Shown here piece by piece: positions 9,662-19,391 of a stretch of DNA of 64,000 bases. The notes under the pieces were generated by a model. It searched no databases and was not told the DNA's origin. It worked only from the letters and a program-made list of their open reading frames with translations. The translations under genes were made by a program, and so were the position numbers. This stretch comes from Streptomyces sp. T12 (GTDB lineage Bacteria > Actinomycetota > Actinomycetes > Streptomycetales > Streptomycetaceae). Each line of letters starts with the position of its first letter. Position 1 is the first letter of the stretch. The stretch lies in contig NZ_CP117866.1 in the NCBI RefSeq assembly GCF_028736035.1, positions 6,882,001 through 6,946,000 of the forward strand, given 5' to 3'.

Positions 9662-10435
9662 GTGAACCTGCGCGACAAGCTGCGCGGCCTGCTGGTCAGG
9701 CTGTACGCACGCCGGGTGGAAGGTCACCTGGACCACGCTCAGGTGCCCAAGCACATCGGCGTGATCATGGACGGCAACCGGCGCTGGGCGAAGGCCGCGG
9801 GTTCCACCACCGTGCACGGTCACCGGGCCGGTGCCGAGAAGATCGAGGAATTCCTCGGCTGGTGCTCCGAGACGGACGTCGAGGTCGTCACCCTCTGGCT
9901 GCTGTCGACCGACAACTTCGACCGGCCCCAGGACGAGCTCGTCCCACTCCTCGGCATCATCGAGGACGTCGTCCGCACCCTCGCCGCCGACGGTCGCTGG
10001 CGGGTGCACCACGTCGGCACGCCGGACCTGCTGCCGTCCGGGATGCAGACCACCCTCAAGGAGGCCGAGGAGGCCACCGCGCACGTCGACGGGATACTGG
10101 TCAACGTCGCCATCGGCTACGGCGGACGCCAGGAGATCGCCGACGCCGTGCGCTCGATGATCGTCGACGCCCACGACAAGGGCACCTCGATGGAGGACCT
10201 CGCCGAGTCCGTCAGCGTCGACCTGATCGGCAGCCACCTCTACACCGGCGACCAGCCCGACCCGGACCTCGTGATCCGTACCAGCGGCGAGCAGCGGCTG
10301 TCCGGATTCATGCTCTGGCAGACCGCCCACTCCGAGTACTACTTCTGCGAGGTCTTCTGGCCGGCCTTCCGCAAGGTCGACTTCCTGCGCGCCCTGCGCG
10401 ACTACGCGGCCCGGCACCGGCGTTACGGCGGCTGA
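9662..10435 (+). CDS. uppS: Isoprenyl transferase (undecaprenyl/polyprenyl diphosphate synthase, UppS)
   Basis: A 257-residue cis-prenyltransferase that condenses isopentenyl diphosphate units into the polyprenyl carrier lipid for peptidoglycan and other envelope polymers. The signature GVIMDGNRRWAK (catalytic Asp at 37) and the C-terminal RTSGEQRLSGF (from R206) are present, with LWLLSTDNFDRP between. The GTG at 9662 gives the usual N-terminus, with GGAGGGG about 11 bases upstream. It precedes PIN-PhoH on the same strand. Confidence 0.93.
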   Translation: MNLRDKLRGLLVRLYARRVEGHLDHAQVPKHIGVIMDGNRRWAKAAGSTTVHGHRAGAEKIEEFLGWCSETDVEVVTLWLLSTDNFDRPQDELVPLLGIIEDVVRTLAADGRWRVHHVGTPDLLPSGMQTTLKEAEEATAHVDGILVNVAIGYGGRQEIADAVRSMIVDAHDKGTSMEDLAESVSVDLIGSHLYTGDQPDPDLVIRTSGEQRLSGFMLWQTAHSEYYFCEVFWPAFRKVDFLRALRDYAARHRRYGG

Positions 10436-10788
10436 TCCCCTCTCGGCGCTCGCACCGCCGTATCCGGACGCGACGAAACTCACCCTCTCCGGGACAGAAG
10501 TAACAAGGAGTTCACCAGCGCGCCGTCATATGCGCTGGCATGGCACCGCATGTTCGAGGGCATAAGCCAAGCAGGTCGACGCCCGAACCACGGGTGTCGT
10601 ATCTCAGCGGGCGGCGCCGGAGCCGTCCGCCCGGGAGGCCCTTTGCACCAGCTCGACCGTGCGGTCACGGCATGGAAGAAGCAGTGGAGGGCCGGTTTTC
10701 GGCCCTTGCACGGCGTGCAGGGCGGCCGACGACCGGTCCAGCTCCACTCCGTCGCTCCCCGACCTCATCCGAGGGGGTACGTCCTTCC
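10436..10788. other. Intergenic region between uppS and phoH
   Basis: About 350 bases without a convincing gene. It holds two hairpin-like inverted repeats, one around GGGCGG...CCGTCCGCCC at about 10609-10633 and one GGGCCG-GTTTT-CGGCCC at about 10688-10703, either of which could end the uppS transcript or sit in the phoH leader. A GAGGGGG ribosome site precedes phoH. Confidence 0.4.
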
Positions 10789-12114
10789 GTGGTGACCAGC
10801 ACAAAGCGCCACAAGCCAGACCGGCGCACCTACGTTCTCGACACCAGCGTCCTGCTGGCCGACCCGAACGCCCTGAGCCGCTTCGACGAGCACGAGGTCG
10901 TGCTCCCCATCGTCGTGGTGACGGAACTGGAGGCCAAGCGGCACCATCCCGAACTCGGTTACTTCGCCCGGCAGGCACTGCGCCTGCTCGACGAGTTCCG
11001 GGTGGCGTACGGCCGTCTCGATGCCCCCATCCCGATCGGGGACCTCGGCGGGACCGTCCGTGTCGAGCTCAACCACTCGGACCCCAGCGTGCTGCCGACC
11101 GGCTACCGCCTGGGGGACAACGACTCCCGCATCCTCGCGGTCGCCCGCAATCTGCAGGCCGAGGGGTTCGACGTCACCGTCGTGTCGAAGGACCTGCCGC
11201 TCAGGATCAAGGCCTCGTCCGTCGGTCTCCTCGCCGAGGAGTACCGCGCCGAGCTCGCCATCACGGACGCGTCCGGCTGGACCGGAATGTCCGAACTGAC
11301 CCTGCCCGGCGAGCAGGTGGACATCCTCTTCGAGGAGGGGCACGTCCATGTGCCCGAGGTCGCCCAGATGCCCGTGCACACCGGACTGACCATCCAGTCC
11401 GAGCGCGGCAAGGCGCTGGGCCGGATCACACCCGAGGGCAACGTCCGTCTGGTGCGTGGCGATCGGGAGGCCTTCGGCATCAAGGGCCGCAGCGCCGAGC
11501 AGCGGATCGCGCTCGATCTGCTCCTCGACCCGGACGTCGGGATCGTGTCCATGGGCGGCCGCGCCGGCACCGGCAAGTCGGCACTGGCGCTGTGCGCCGG
11601 TCTCGAGGCCGTGCTGGAGCGCCGTCAGCACCAGAAGGTGATGGTCTTCCGGCCGCTGTACGCGGTGGGCGGGCAGGAGCTCGGCTATCTGCCCGGCTCC
11701 GAGGCCGAGAAGATGAGCCCCTGGGCACAGGCGGTCTTCGACACGCTGTCCGCGGTCACCAGCCGCGAGGTCATCGAAGAGGTCACCGCGCGCGGCATGC
11801 TGGAGGTACTGCCCCTCACCCACATCCGCGGACGCTCGCTGCACGACGCGTTCGTGATCGTGGACGAGGCACAGTCGCTGGAAAGGAATGTCCTGCTGAC
11901 TGTTCTGTCCCGAATTGGAGCTAATTCACGGGTGGTTCTCACCCATGACGTGGCCCAGCGGGACAATCTGAGGGTCGGGCGCTACGACGGTGTCGTCGCC
12001 GTCGTGGAGAAGCTGAAGGGGCATCCCCTCTTCGCCCACGTCACGCTGACGCGGTCCGAGAGGTCCCAGATTGCCGCCCTTGTGACCGAAATGCTGGAGG
12101 ACGGGCAGATCTGA
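10789..12114 (+). CDS. PIN-PhoH fusion (PhoH2-type RNase/ATPase)
   Basis: A 441-residue protein joining an N-terminal PIN nuclease domain (opening [16 protein letters not shown], with acidic residues at the canonical metal-binding places and [10 protein letters not shown] downstream) to a C-terminal PhoH ATPase domain (Walker [10 protein letters not shown] at 256-264, Walker B with D359-EAQ). PhoH2 proteins in actinobacteria are RNA helicases/RNases. Two consecutive GTG codons at 10789 and 10792 can start it; the first gives MVTSTKR and has GAGGGGG about 11 bases upstream. Confidence 0.9.
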   Translation: MVTSTKRHKPDRRTYVLDTSVLLADPNALSRFDEHEVVLPIVVVTELEAKRHHPELGYFARQALRLLDEFRVAYGRLDAPIPIGDLGGTVRVELNHSDPSVLPTGYRLGDNDSRILAVARNLQAEGFDVTVVSKDLPLRIKASSVGLLAEEYRAELAITDASGWTGMSELTLPGEQVDILFEEGHVHVPEVAQMPVHTGLTIQSERGKALGRITPEGNVRLVRGDREAFGIKGRSAEQRIALDLLLDPDVGIVSMGGRAGTGKSALALCAGLEAVLERRQHQKVMVFRPLYAVGGQELGYLPGSEAEKMSPWAQAVFDTLSAVTSREVIEEVTARGMLEVLPLTHIRGRSLHDAFVIVDEAQSLERNVLLTVLSRIGANSRVVLTHDVAQRDNLRVGRYDGVVAVVEKLKGHPLFAHVTLTRSERSQIAALVTEMLEDGQI

Positions 12115-12532
12115 CCCAAGTGCACAACTTGCGGTAGCTACTCGTTGGTTGGCGCCGTCCGGAAAGGCAGGGAGCCTATCCGGGCGGCGCCTCGGTGTGT
12201 GCGGCTTTCCGAAAAACCCCTGGGGCAAACAAGGTGTGAGCTTTCACACGCAACACAGAATTGCCTTGCGGCGTCCGGGTACGGCAGAGTCTCACTCCTG
12301 TCAGGCCCCGCATACGACACACCTGTACCCCCAGCGGTACGGCACCACAGCAACACCACAGCCAACTGCATAACGCCGTCGTATGCCGCCCGAGTCAACA
12401 CGCGGCGCTCTCCTCGCGGGAGTTGCCCACCGGGTCCGAGCCTCCCGTGACCCCGCAGTTGGGAGGCCAGCGCCAGGGGCACGATTGCGTCCGCCAGGGT
12501 CACCGAAGCGGGCGATGCTGGAAGGAAACCGT
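12115..12532. other. Long leader region before the transglycosylase gene
   Basis: About 418 bases without a gene. It contains GGCGCCGTCC...GGGCGGCGCC-type pairing near 12150-12205 and a small perfect inverted repeat GTGTGA-GCTT-TCACAC at about 12234-12249. A long structured 5' leader is common before Streptomyces muralytic enzyme genes, and c-di-AMP (ydaO) riboswitches occur there, but the ydaO consensus segments are not evident here. Confidence 0.35.
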
Positions 12533-13219
12533 GTGAGTCCGATTTCGGTCAGGGGATTCGCAGTGGCCTCGGCCACCGCGGTCACCGCTGTCGGAAGCGT
12601 CGTCGGCGTTGCCTCGGGCAGCACCGCGCAGACGAACGACGCCGAGGCGACGGCAGCCGATTCGACGCTTCTCGCGGACATACCCGCGGGCCAGCAGGCC
12701 CAGGTGCAGACCGAGTCCCTGACGGCGCAGGCCAACGTGCAGGCCATCGCCGCGGACGCGAGCGCCAAGAAGGATGCTGAGGAGTCGGCCCGCAAGGCCG
12801 CCGCCCAGACCGCGATCGAGAAGAAGGAAGCCGCCGAGAAGGCGGCGCAGGAAGCCAAGGAGCGCGAAGAGGCCGAGGCGAAGGCCTCCCGGTCCTCCTC
12901 CGCGGACTTCCCCATCCAGAGTTCGTACAGCATCGCGCAGATCCAGGCCATGGCGCGCCAGATGGTGCCGAGCGACCAGTTCCAGTGCTTCAGCAACATC
13001 GTGGACCACGAGTCCAGCTGGAACTACCAGGCGGTCAACGCCTCCTCGGGTGCCTACGGCCTCTTCCAGGCCCTGCCCGGCTCCAAGATGTCGTCCGTCG
13101 GCTCGGACTGGCAGACGAACCCGGCCACCCAGATCAAGTGGGGCCTGAACTACATGAACGAGCGCTACGACAGCCCCTGTGGCGCCTGGTCGTTCTGGCA
13201 GGCCAACCACTGGTACTGA
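12533..13219 (+). CDS. Secreted lytic transglycosylase (SLT/lysozyme-like domain)
   Basis: A 228-residue exported muralytic enzyme. A short charged start and hydrophobic stretch (VASATAVTAVGSVVGVASGS) form a signal peptide or anchor. A long Ala/Glu/Lys coiled coil (about 70-125) follows, then the catalytic domain with HESSWNYQAVN (putative catalytic Glu) and SSGAYGLFQALPG, ending in SFWQANHWY. This matches actinobacterial lysozyme-like transglycosylases that cut peptidoglycan. The GTG at 12533 is preferred for its GGAAGG site; ATG 12515 in the same frame is possible. Confidence 0.87.
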   Translation: MSPISVRGFAVASATAVTAVGSVVGVASGSTAQTNDAEATAADSTLLADIPAGQQAQVQTESLTAQANVQAIAADASAKKDAEESARKAAAQTAIEKKEAAEKAAQEAKEREEAEAKASRSSSADFPIQSSYSIAQIQAMARQMVPSDQFQCFSNIVDHESSWNYQAVNASSGAYGLFQALPGSKMSSVGSDWQTNPATQIKWGLNYMNERYDSPCGAWSFWQANHWY

Positions 13220-13241
13220 GCCCGCCGCTCAACCTTCGCGC

Positions 13242-13270
13242 AGCCCCTCACCGTCCTTGGGTGAGGGGCT
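13242..13270 (+). terminator. Terminator of the transglycosylase gene
   Basis: An 11-bp stem (AGCCCCTCACC with GGTGAGGGGCT) 22 bases past the stop, followed by a short TTTC; it likely ends the transglycosylase transcript before the AI-2E family gene. Confidence 0.75.
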
Positions 13271-13358
13271 TTCGCTCTTCTGCGTGCAGCGCCCTGTACG
13301 GTCGGACGCAGCGACTCCAGGGGGAGTGGTGGGGAGAGACGGGGGAAGAGGACGGATC

Positions 13359-14744
13359 ATGTCGCGAGTGCCAGGGTGGCTCAGTCGGCTCGGCGCCGGA
13401 CTGACCGAGATGAGCGAGCGGTTGGACGAGCGCCGCGCCGCGGTGGAACGGGAGAGCGACGAGCTCCAGCCGGTGCCGAGACCCGCCGTCGAGGCCACGC
13501 CTGAGCCCTCCGCCGACGACACCCTCTCGCCGCCCGCCGCCCACGTCCCCCGGCCCCCCGACTACGCGCCCTCGGCTCCGCCGCCCCGCCCCGACCCCGC
13601 ACAGGTCGTGCCGTGGGGCGTACGGGTCGCGGCGGAGGCGGGCTGGCGGCTGCTGGTGCTGGCCGGCACGGTCTGGGTGCTGATGCGGGTCATCAGCGCC
13701 GTACAGCTCGTGGTGCTGGCGTTCGTCATCGCCCTGCTGCTCACCGCGCTGATGCAGCCCTCGGTGGCGTGGCTGATGCGACGCGGGGTGCCGCGCGGGC
13801 TCGCCACCGCGATGACCGCGATCCTCGGGTTCGTCGTCATCGGGCTGATGGGCTGGTTCGTGACCTGGCAGGTCATGGAGAACATCGACAACCTCTCCGA
13901 CCAGATCCAGGACGGCATCGACGAGCTGCGCAACTGGCTGCTCAACAGCCCGTTCCATGTCACCGACAAGCAGATCAACGACATCGCCGAGAACCTCCGG
14001 GAGGCGATCGGCGCCAACACCGACGCCATCACCTCGGCCGGCCTCGAAGGCGTGACGGTCATCGTGGAGGCGCTCACCGGCATCCTGCTGGCCGCCTTCT
14101 CGACGCTGTTCCTGCTCTACGACGGCAAGCGGATCTGGGAGTGGACCCTCAAGCTGGTCCCGGCCGCCGCCCGGCCGGGTGTGGCGGGTGCCGGGCCGCG
14201 GGCCTGGGCGACGCTGACGGCGTATGTGCGCGGCACGGTGATGGTGGCCCTGATCGACGCCGTCTTCATCGGCATCGGTATCTACTTCCTCGACGTCCCC
14301 ATGGCCGTCCCGCTGGCCGTCTTCATCTTCCTGTTCTCCTTCATCCCGCTCGTCGGCGCGGTGGCCTCCGGCGCGCTGGCCGTGGTGGTGGCGCTGGTGA
14401 CGCAGGGCGTCTTCACCGCGGTCATGACCCTGGCCGTCGTCCTCGCTGTCCAGCAGATCGAGGGCCACGTCCTGCAGCCGTTCATCCTCGGCCGTGCGGT
14501 CCGCGTCCATCCGCTGGCGGTCGTGCTGTCGGTGGCGGCCGGCGGCATGGTGGCGGGGATCGGCGGCGCGGTGGTGGCCGTACCGCTGGTGGCGGTGACG
14601 AACACGATCGTGGGGTATCTGCGGGCGTATTCGCAGCAGGCGGCTCTTCGCTACGCGCCCGAGCCGCGGGGGGCGACTGCGGTGGGAGCGGCTTCCGTTG
14701 ACCCGCCGCCGTCCGCGAAGGACAAGTCGGCGGCGGAGGAATGA
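13359..14744 (+). CDS. AI-2E family (PerM-like) membrane permease
   Basis: A 461-residue integral membrane protein. About 95 cytosolic, proline-rich residues precede the AI-2E/PerM fold: hydrophobic helices (LLVLAGTVWVLMRVI; VVLAFVIALLLTALMQPSVAWLMRRGVP), a soluble loop with DNLSDQIQDGIDELRNW, then more helices and the family-typical QQIEGHVLQPFILGRAVRVHPLAVVLSV. Transported substrate unknown. ATG 13359 has a GAAGAGG site. A bidirectional terminator separates it from ahpD. Confidence 0.88.
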   Translation: MSRVPGWLSRLGAGLTEMSERLDERRAAVERESDELQPVPRPAVEATPEPSADDTLSPPAAHVPRPPDYAPSAPPPRPDPAQVVPWGVRVAAEAGWRLLVLAGTVWVLMRVISAVQLVVLAFVIALLLTALMQPSVAWLMRRGVPRGLATAMTAILGFVVIGLMGWFVTWQVMENIDNLSDQIQDGIDELRNWLLNSPFHVTDKQINDIAENLREAIGANTDAITSAGLEGVTVIVEALTGILLAAFSTLFLLYDGKRIWEWTLKLVPAAARPGVAGAGPRAWATLTAYVRGTVMVALIDAVFIGIGIYFLDVPMAVPLAVFIFLFSFIPLVGAVASGALAVVVALVTQGVFTAVMTLAVVLAVQQIEGHVLQPFILGRAVRVHPLAVVLSVAAGGMVAGIGGAVVAVPLVAVTNTIVGYLRAYSQQAALRYAPEPRGATAVGAASVDPPPSAKDKSAAEE

Positions 14745-14749
14745 CAAGA

Positions 14750-14776
14750 GCCCGTTCACCCTCAGGGTGAACGGGC
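14750..14776. terminator. Bidirectional terminator between the AI-2E gene and ahpD
   Basis: A perfect 12-bp stem, GCCCGTTCACCC with GGGTGAACGGGC, and a three-base loop, placed between two converging genes. Confidence 0.85.
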
Positions 14777-14797
14777 CCCGCGTTTCTCGGCGAAGCG

Positions 14798-15331
14798 CTA
14801 CTCCGCCAGAACCGCCTCCGCGTCCAGCGTGACACCGATCGCCTGGATGACGGACGCGATCTTGAACGCCTCCTGGACCGTCTCGCGGTCCACGCCCGCC
14901 TTGCGCAGCACCTGCTCGTGCGAGTCGAGGCACAGGCCGCAGCCGTTGATGGCGGACACCGCGAAGGACCACAGCTCGAAGTCGACCTTGTCGACACCGG
15001 GGTTGCCGATGACGTTCATACGGAGCCCCGCGCGCAGGCTGCCGTACTCGTGGTCGGACAGCAGGTGCCGGGTCCGGTAGAAGACGTTGTTCATCGCCAT
15101 CACGGCGGCCGCGGCCTTCGCCGCGGTGTACGCCTCGGGCGTGAGGTTCGCCTTCGCCTCCGGCGCCAGCTCGCGCAGCACGATCGGGGAGCGCGAGGCG
15201 ATCGCGGTGGCGAGGACCGTGCCCCACAGCTGCTGCGCGGGGAGGTCCGAATTGCCGATGACCGAGCCCAGGTTGAGCTTCAGGTCCTTGGCGTAGTCCG
15301 GTATGCGGGACTTGAGGGAGTCGAGGGACAT
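14798..15331 (-). CDS. ahpD: Alkyl hydroperoxide reductase AhpD (carboxymuconolactone decarboxylase fold)
   Basis: A 177-residue thiol-disulfide oxidoreductase that re-reduces AhpC. The catalytic signature CGLCLDSH (C131, C134, H138) with Glu119 upstream matches the M. tuberculosis AhpD proton-relay residues at nearly identical positions, and the length is typical. ATG 15329-15331 is chosen because it gives the family N-terminus [17 protein letters not shown]. It starts 5 bases after the ahpC stop, so the two form an operon opposite oxyR. Confidence 0.95.
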   Translation of the reverse strand: MSLDSLKSRIPDYAKDLKLNLGSVIGNSDLPAQQLWGTVLATAIASRSPIVLRELAPEAKANLTPEAYTAAKAAAAVMAMNNVFYRTRHLLSDHEYGSLRAGLRMNVIGNPGVDKVDFELWSFAVSAINGCGLCLDSHEQVLRKAGVDRETVQEAFKIASVIQAIGVTLDAEAVLAE

Positions 15332-15336
15332 GTCAC

Positions 15337-15891
15337 TCACTCTCCGGCAAGCAGCTTGACCGGGTCCAGGGTGTCCTCGCCCTTGCTCCAGTTGCACGGG
15401 CACAGCTCGTCCGTCTGCAGGGCGTCCAGGACCCGCAGGACCTCCTTGGGGTTACGGCCGACGGAGCCGGCGGTCACCATGGAGAACTGGATCTCGTTGT
15501 TCTGGTCGACGATGAAGACGGCACGCTTGGCGAAGCCGTCCTCGCCCTCGATGCCGAGGTCGCGCATCAGCTCGTGCTTGGAGTCGGCCATCATCGGGAA
15601 CGGCAGGTCACGCAGGTCGTCGTGGTCCTTGCGCCAGGCGTGGTGCACGAACTCCGAGTCGCCGGAGAAGCCGAGGACCTGCGCGTCGCGGTCGGCGAAC
15701 TCCTCGTTCAGCTTGCCGAAGGCCGCGATCTCGGTCGGGCAGACGAAGGTGAAGTCCTTCGGCCAGGCGAAGACGATCTTCCACTTGCCCTCGTAGGTCT
15801 TGTGGTTGATCGTCTCGAACTCCTTGCCCTTCTCCAGCGAGACGCAGGCGGTCAGTTCGAACTCGGGGAACTTGTCACCGACAGTGAGCAC
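15337..15891 (-). CDS. ahpC: Alkyl hydroperoxide reductase AhpC (peroxiredoxin)
   Basis: A 184-residue 2-Cys peroxiredoxin that reduces hydrogen, organic and nitrosative peroxides. The peroxidatic cysteine is C51 in FTFVCPTE, and C164/C166 (ELCPCNW) are the C-terminal resolving cysteines of the actinobacterial type that uses AhpD. The GTG start at 15889-15891 has GGAGAG immediately upstream. First gene of the ahpC-ahpD operon, divergent from oxyR; an inverted repeat in its leader is a probable OxyR target. Confidence 0.95.
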   Translation of the reverse strand: MLTVGDKFPEFELTACVSLEKGKEFETINHKTYEGKWKIVFAWPKDFTFVCPTEIAAFGKLNEEFADRDAQVLGFSGDSEFVHHAWRKDHDDLRDLPFPMMADSKHELMRDLGIEGEDGFAKRAVFIVDQNNEIQFSMVTAGSVGRNPKEVLRVLDALQTDELCPCNWSKGEDTLDPVKLLAGE

Positions 15892-15910
15892 ACGCTCTCC
15901 TTGCAGCGAA

Positions 15911-15937
15911 GAGACACCCGTTCGGTACAGGTGTCTC
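15911..15937. promoter_or_regulatory. Inverted repeat in the ahpC-oxyR intergenic region, candidate OxyR operator
   Basis: Perfect 8-bp arms GAGACACC and GGTGTCTC separated by 11 bases, 20 bases upstream of the ahpC start and between the divergent ahpC and oxyR genes. Placement and dyad form suit a LysR-type regulator site; binding is inferred. Confidence 0.55.
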
Positions 15938-16026
15938 CCTTGGGTTGGACCTTACCGATCCTGGCACAGGCTGCATTGATACGGGAAATAGCTACACTCG
16001 GTCCGGTTGATCGGAGGGATCTATCA

Positions 16027-16974
16027 GTGACCGTGAGCAAGAGGAGGCAGCCCAGCCTCGCCCAGCTGCGTGCCTTCGCCGCCGTCGCCGAGCATCTCCA
16101 CTTCCGGGACGCGGCGGCCGCGATCGGTATGAGTCAGCCCGCGCTCTCGGGTGCCGTGTCCGCCCTGGAGGAGACCCTCGGGGTCACGCTGCTGGAGCGG
16201 ACGACCCGCAAGGTGCTGCTGTCGCCGGCCGGTGAGCGGCTGGCCGTACGGGCGAAGGCGGTGCTGGTGGAGGTCGGGGCGCTGATGGAGGAGGCGGAGG
16301 CGGTCCGGGCGCCGTTCACCGGTGCGCTGCGCCTCGGAGTCATCCCCACCGTCGCGCCGTACCTGCTGCCGACCGTCCTGCGCCTCGTCCACGACCGGTA
16401 TCCGCACCTCGACCTGCAGGTGCACGAGGAGCAGACCGCCAGCCTCGTCGAGGGGCTCACGACCGGCCGTCTGGACCTGCTCCTGCTCGCCGTGCCGCTC
16501 GGTGTGCCCGGGGTCGCCGAACTCCCGCTCTTCGACGAGGACTTCGTGCTCGTCACCCCGCTCGACCACGGGCTCGGCGGCCGGGAGGGCATCCCGCGCG
16601 AGGCCCTCAAGGAGCTGAACCTGCTGCTCCTGGACGAGGGGCACTGCCTGCGCGACCAGGCCCTCGACATCTGCCGGGAGGCGGGCCGCGAGGACGCTCC
16701 CGTGACCACGACCGCCGCCGGGCTGTCCACGCTCGTGCAGCTCGTCGCGGGCGGCCTGGGCTGCACGCTGCTGCCGCGTACCGCCCTCAAGCTGGAGACG
16801 ACCCGCAGCAGCCAGCTCCTCACCGGGTACTTCGCGAACCCGGCGCCCACCCGCCGCGTCGCCCTCGCCATGCGGACGGGGGCGGCGCGCGCAGCGGAGT
16901 ACGAGGAGCTGGCCTCCGCCCTGCGTGAGGCCCTGCGTCCGCTGCCCGTTCGGGTGTTGGACGCGAACGCCTGA
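16027..16974 (+). CDS. oxyR: Hydrogen peroxide-sensing LysR-family regulator OxyR
   Basis: A 315-residue LysR-type regulator. The winged helix-turn-helix lies at about 10-70 (LAQLRAFAAVAEHLHF, MSQPALSGAVSALE), followed by a periplasmic-binding-like sensor domain. C207 and C216 are nine residues apart, as are the redox pair C199/C208 of E. coli OxyR. GTG 16027 follows GGAGGG by eight bases. Divergence from ahpC-ahpD supports peroxide-responsive control of that operon. Confidence 0.93.
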   Translation: MTVSKRRQPSLAQLRAFAAVAEHLHFRDAAAAIGMSQPALSGAVSALEETLGVTLLERTTRKVLLSPAGERLAVRAKAVLVEVGALMEEAEAVRAPFTGALRLGVIPTVAPYLLPTVLRLVHDRYPHLDLQVHEEQTASLVEGLTTGRLDLLLLAVPLGVPGVAELPLFDEDFVLVTPLDHGLGGREGIPREALKELNLLLLDEGHCLRDQALDICREAGREDAPVTTTAAGLSTLVQLVAGGLGCTLLPRTALKLETTRSSQLLTGYFANPAPTRRVALAMRTGAARAAEYEELASALREALRPLPVRVLDANA

Positions 16975-17054
16975 GCCCCGCGTGGCCTGCACGGGCGGCG
17001 AGGAGCAGGGGTGACCGGCGGCTTGGCGCACCGGCGACCGCGTCCGACCCGTGC

Positions 17055-19391
17055 CTACTCCGTGCGCAGGCCGTCCGGTCGCATCAGCCGGAGGAGCGGC
17101 GGCAGGCTGAGCAGTGTCACCGCGAGGACGACACCGGCACCGACGCCCAGCATCGACAGCACACTCGTCCAGGCCACCATGATCGGCGTGTCCGTCATCC
17201 GCAGCAGGACCGCGCCCAGCGTCAGTCCCACCACCGAGGACAGCAGCAGGCCCAGGGCGATCGGGATCGCCGTCTGCCACAGCACCGACAGGCTCAGCGT
17301 GCGGCGCCGGGTGCCGAAGGCGACCAGGGACGACAGCAGCTTCTTGCGGTCGCGCAGCTGCTCCAGCTGGGAGACCAGCAGACTCGCGCCGATCAGCATC
17401 ATGACGCAGACGGCGCCGACGAACAGGCCGGTGCGGATGGCGCCGTAGCGGTCGGCCGTCTGGGTGGAGTACCAGGTCATGGGGTAGGACAGCGGGTCCG
17501 CGGCCGTCGACGCGTTCCGTACGCGGTCGTACACGTCCGGCACGGAGCGGTCGAGCTTGAGGTACACCTGCCCCCGCAGTGCCGGCGCGGCCGCCGCGGG
17601 CAAGGCCTTCGGGGTGAGCAGGAAGCCACCTCGCTGCCGGCCCATGAAGTCCTCTTGCGTCCGCGCCGCCTTCAGGTCCTTCGGCACGGTCCAGGCGATC
17701 TCCTGCCGCGGCGGGCCGCCGTCGTACGACGGGTCCAGATACACCGTCCGGCCCGGCTGCTTCACCAGCTCCCGGGTGTCCCCGTCGTACTCCGAGTTCG
17801 ACACGTAGAAGATGTCGCCGTCCCGGCAGGAGGGAAGCTCGGCCGTCTGGCGCAGCGACGCGCAGTCTCCGACGGTCATCTCGGCACCCATGTCCGGGTC
17901 CTTGCGCCGCTCGCCCAGGTAGCCCTCGGCGTACGCGTAGACCTGCTGGACACCCTTGGTGTCCCGGAACTCCGCGACCGCCGGGTCGAGTGGGGCGTTG
18001 CGGGACAGGGCCACCTCCATCTGCGCCCGCTGGGTGTCGTACCGGGACTGCTTCGTGTAGTTGCTCTCCACCCCGGCGAACAGCATCTGCAGCGCGATCG
18101 CCCCGGCGACCGCCACCGCGACGCCGTTCACCATGCGGGCCGCCGTACCGCTGCTCAACTGGAGCCTGCGGACGGCGAGTTGCCAGGCGACGCCGCCCGA
18201 GCCGAGCCGGGCGACGACCGCCTCGACGACCCACGGCAGCAGGGTGGTCACGCCGATGAGCAGCAGGAGGACGCCGCCGATCACCAGGTACTCGTTGAAG
18301 GTGCCGTTGTCGCGGCCCTGGCCGATCATCGGCCAGAGCATCGCGAGGCCGCCCAGCGGCAGCAGCAGCCGCCACCACAGCCGGCGCCGCGAGGGCTTCG
18401 CCGTACGCACCACGCCGAGCGGCTCGATCACCACGCCGCGCATCGCGAACAGCGTGACCAGCACGGCGGCCGCCGGGACCGCGAGGCCGACCAGCAGGGC
18501 CAGCGCGGGGGAGGGGTTGAGGTAGCTCGGGAAGACGCTGACGTCGAACACCTCGACCGAGCCCGCGATCTGGCGGCCGATCAGGAAGAAGCCCGTACCG
18601 AAGACCAGTCCGAGCACCGCGCCCGCCAGTGCCTCGCCGGCCGCGATCCGCCGGGTCATCCGGCTGTCGGAGCCGACCAGCCGCAGCGCCGCGAGGCGGC
18701 GGTCGCGCCGCTCGCCGCCGAAGCGCACGGCGGCGGCGATGAAGACGGCGACCGGCATCAGCAGCACCACGAAGACGACGATGACCAGCAGGAGCAGTAC
18801 GGGGTCGGTCTGCGTCTCGGTCGGGCTCGTGTCCCCGAACCGCTCGATCCGGGCGACCCGGGCGCCGTCGATGTGCGGCGCGAGGCCGTCGCCGCCCCGG
18901 AAGAAGGCGAGTTCGTGCGAGCCGATCAGCCCGCTCTCCCCGATGGTCCCGACGATCCGCTGCGGCAGCCGCTCGCGCAGCAGCTTGGCGTCGTCCGACT
19001 CCAGCAGCCTCTTCAGCGCGGGGGAGACGACCATCTCGCCCACCGCCGGGAACTTCTCCAGTCCCGGCGGCAGTGGGGCCCGGGCTCCCTCGGGCTCCAG
19101 GGCCCGGCCGCGGATGTCCTTGTTGCGGAAGTCCGTGTCGACGTCCGCGACGATCAGGGTGCGGTCCGACTTCTTCAGATCCGTGTAGCTGTAGTCGATG
19201 TCGGCACGGGCGCTCTCCCGCTCGTGCCGGACCGACTGCATGTTGGGGACCGCGGTCGTCAGCAGCAGCAGCGCCACCCCGAGCCCGACCCCGACGGCCG
19301 TCAGCAGGGCACGGACCCAGCCCTCACGTCCGCCGGCGAAGGCGAACCGGACCCCCATGCCCAGGTCCTTGGCCCACTGGCCGACGCTCAT
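17055..19391 (-). CDS. FtsX-type ABC transporter permease
   Basis: A 778-residue membrane component of a MacB/FtsX-type ABC system. An N-terminal helix (LLTAVGVGLGVALLLLTTAVP) is followed by a roughly 140-residue extracytoplasmic domain, a helix cluster (PVLLLLVIVVFVVLLMPVAVF etc.), a second extracellular domain and a final helix group. The two FtsX modules suggest one protein supplies both halves of the permease. Its ATG overlaps the ATPase gene stop (ATGA at 19388-19391). Expression is probably set by the PadR repressor encoded first in the operon. Substrate unknown; such systems often export peptides or antibiotics. Confidence 0.88.
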   Translation of the reverse strand: MSVGQWAKDLGMGVRFAFAGGREGWVRALLTAVGVGLGVALLLLTTAVPNMQSVRHERESARADIDYSYTDLKKSDRTLIVADVDTDFRNKDIRGRALEPEGARAPLPPGLEKFPAVGEMVVSPALKRLLESDDAKLLRERLPQRIVGTIGESGLIGSHELAFFRGGDGLAPHIDGARVARIERFGDTSPTETQTDPVLLLLVIVVFVVLLMPVAVFIAAAVRFGGERRDRRLAALRLVGSDSRMTRRIAAGEALAGAVLGLVFGTGFFLIGRQIAGSVEVFDVSVFPSYLNPSPALALLVGLAVPAAAVLVTLFAMRGVVIEPLGVVRTAKPSRRRLWWRLLLPLGGLAMLWPMIGQGRDNGTFNEYLVIGGVLLLLIGVTTLLPWVVEAVVARLGSGGVAWQLAVRRLQLSSGTAARMVNGVAVAVAGAIALQMLFAGVESNYTKQSRYDTQRAQMEVALSRNAPLDPAVAEFRDTKGVQQVYAYAEGYLGERRKDPDMGAEMTVGDCASLRQTAELPSCRDGDIFYVSNSEYDGDTRELVKQPGRTVYLDPSYDGGPPRQEIAWTVPKDLKAARTQEDFMGRQRGGFLLTPKALPAAAAPALRGQVYLKLDRSVPDVYDRVRNASTAADPLSYPMTWYSTQTADRYGAIRTGLFVGAVCVMMLIGASLLVSQLEQLRDRKKLLSSLVAFGTRRRTLSLSVLWQTAIPIALGLLLSSVVGLTLGAVLLRMTDTPIMVAWTSVLSMLGVGAGVVLAVTLLSLPPLLRLMRPDGLRTE

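Noticed and set aside
12115..12532. c-di-AMP (ydaO) riboswitch before the transglycosylase gene
   Set aside because: Such switches occur before Streptomyces muralytic genes, but the conserved ydaO segments could not be found here.
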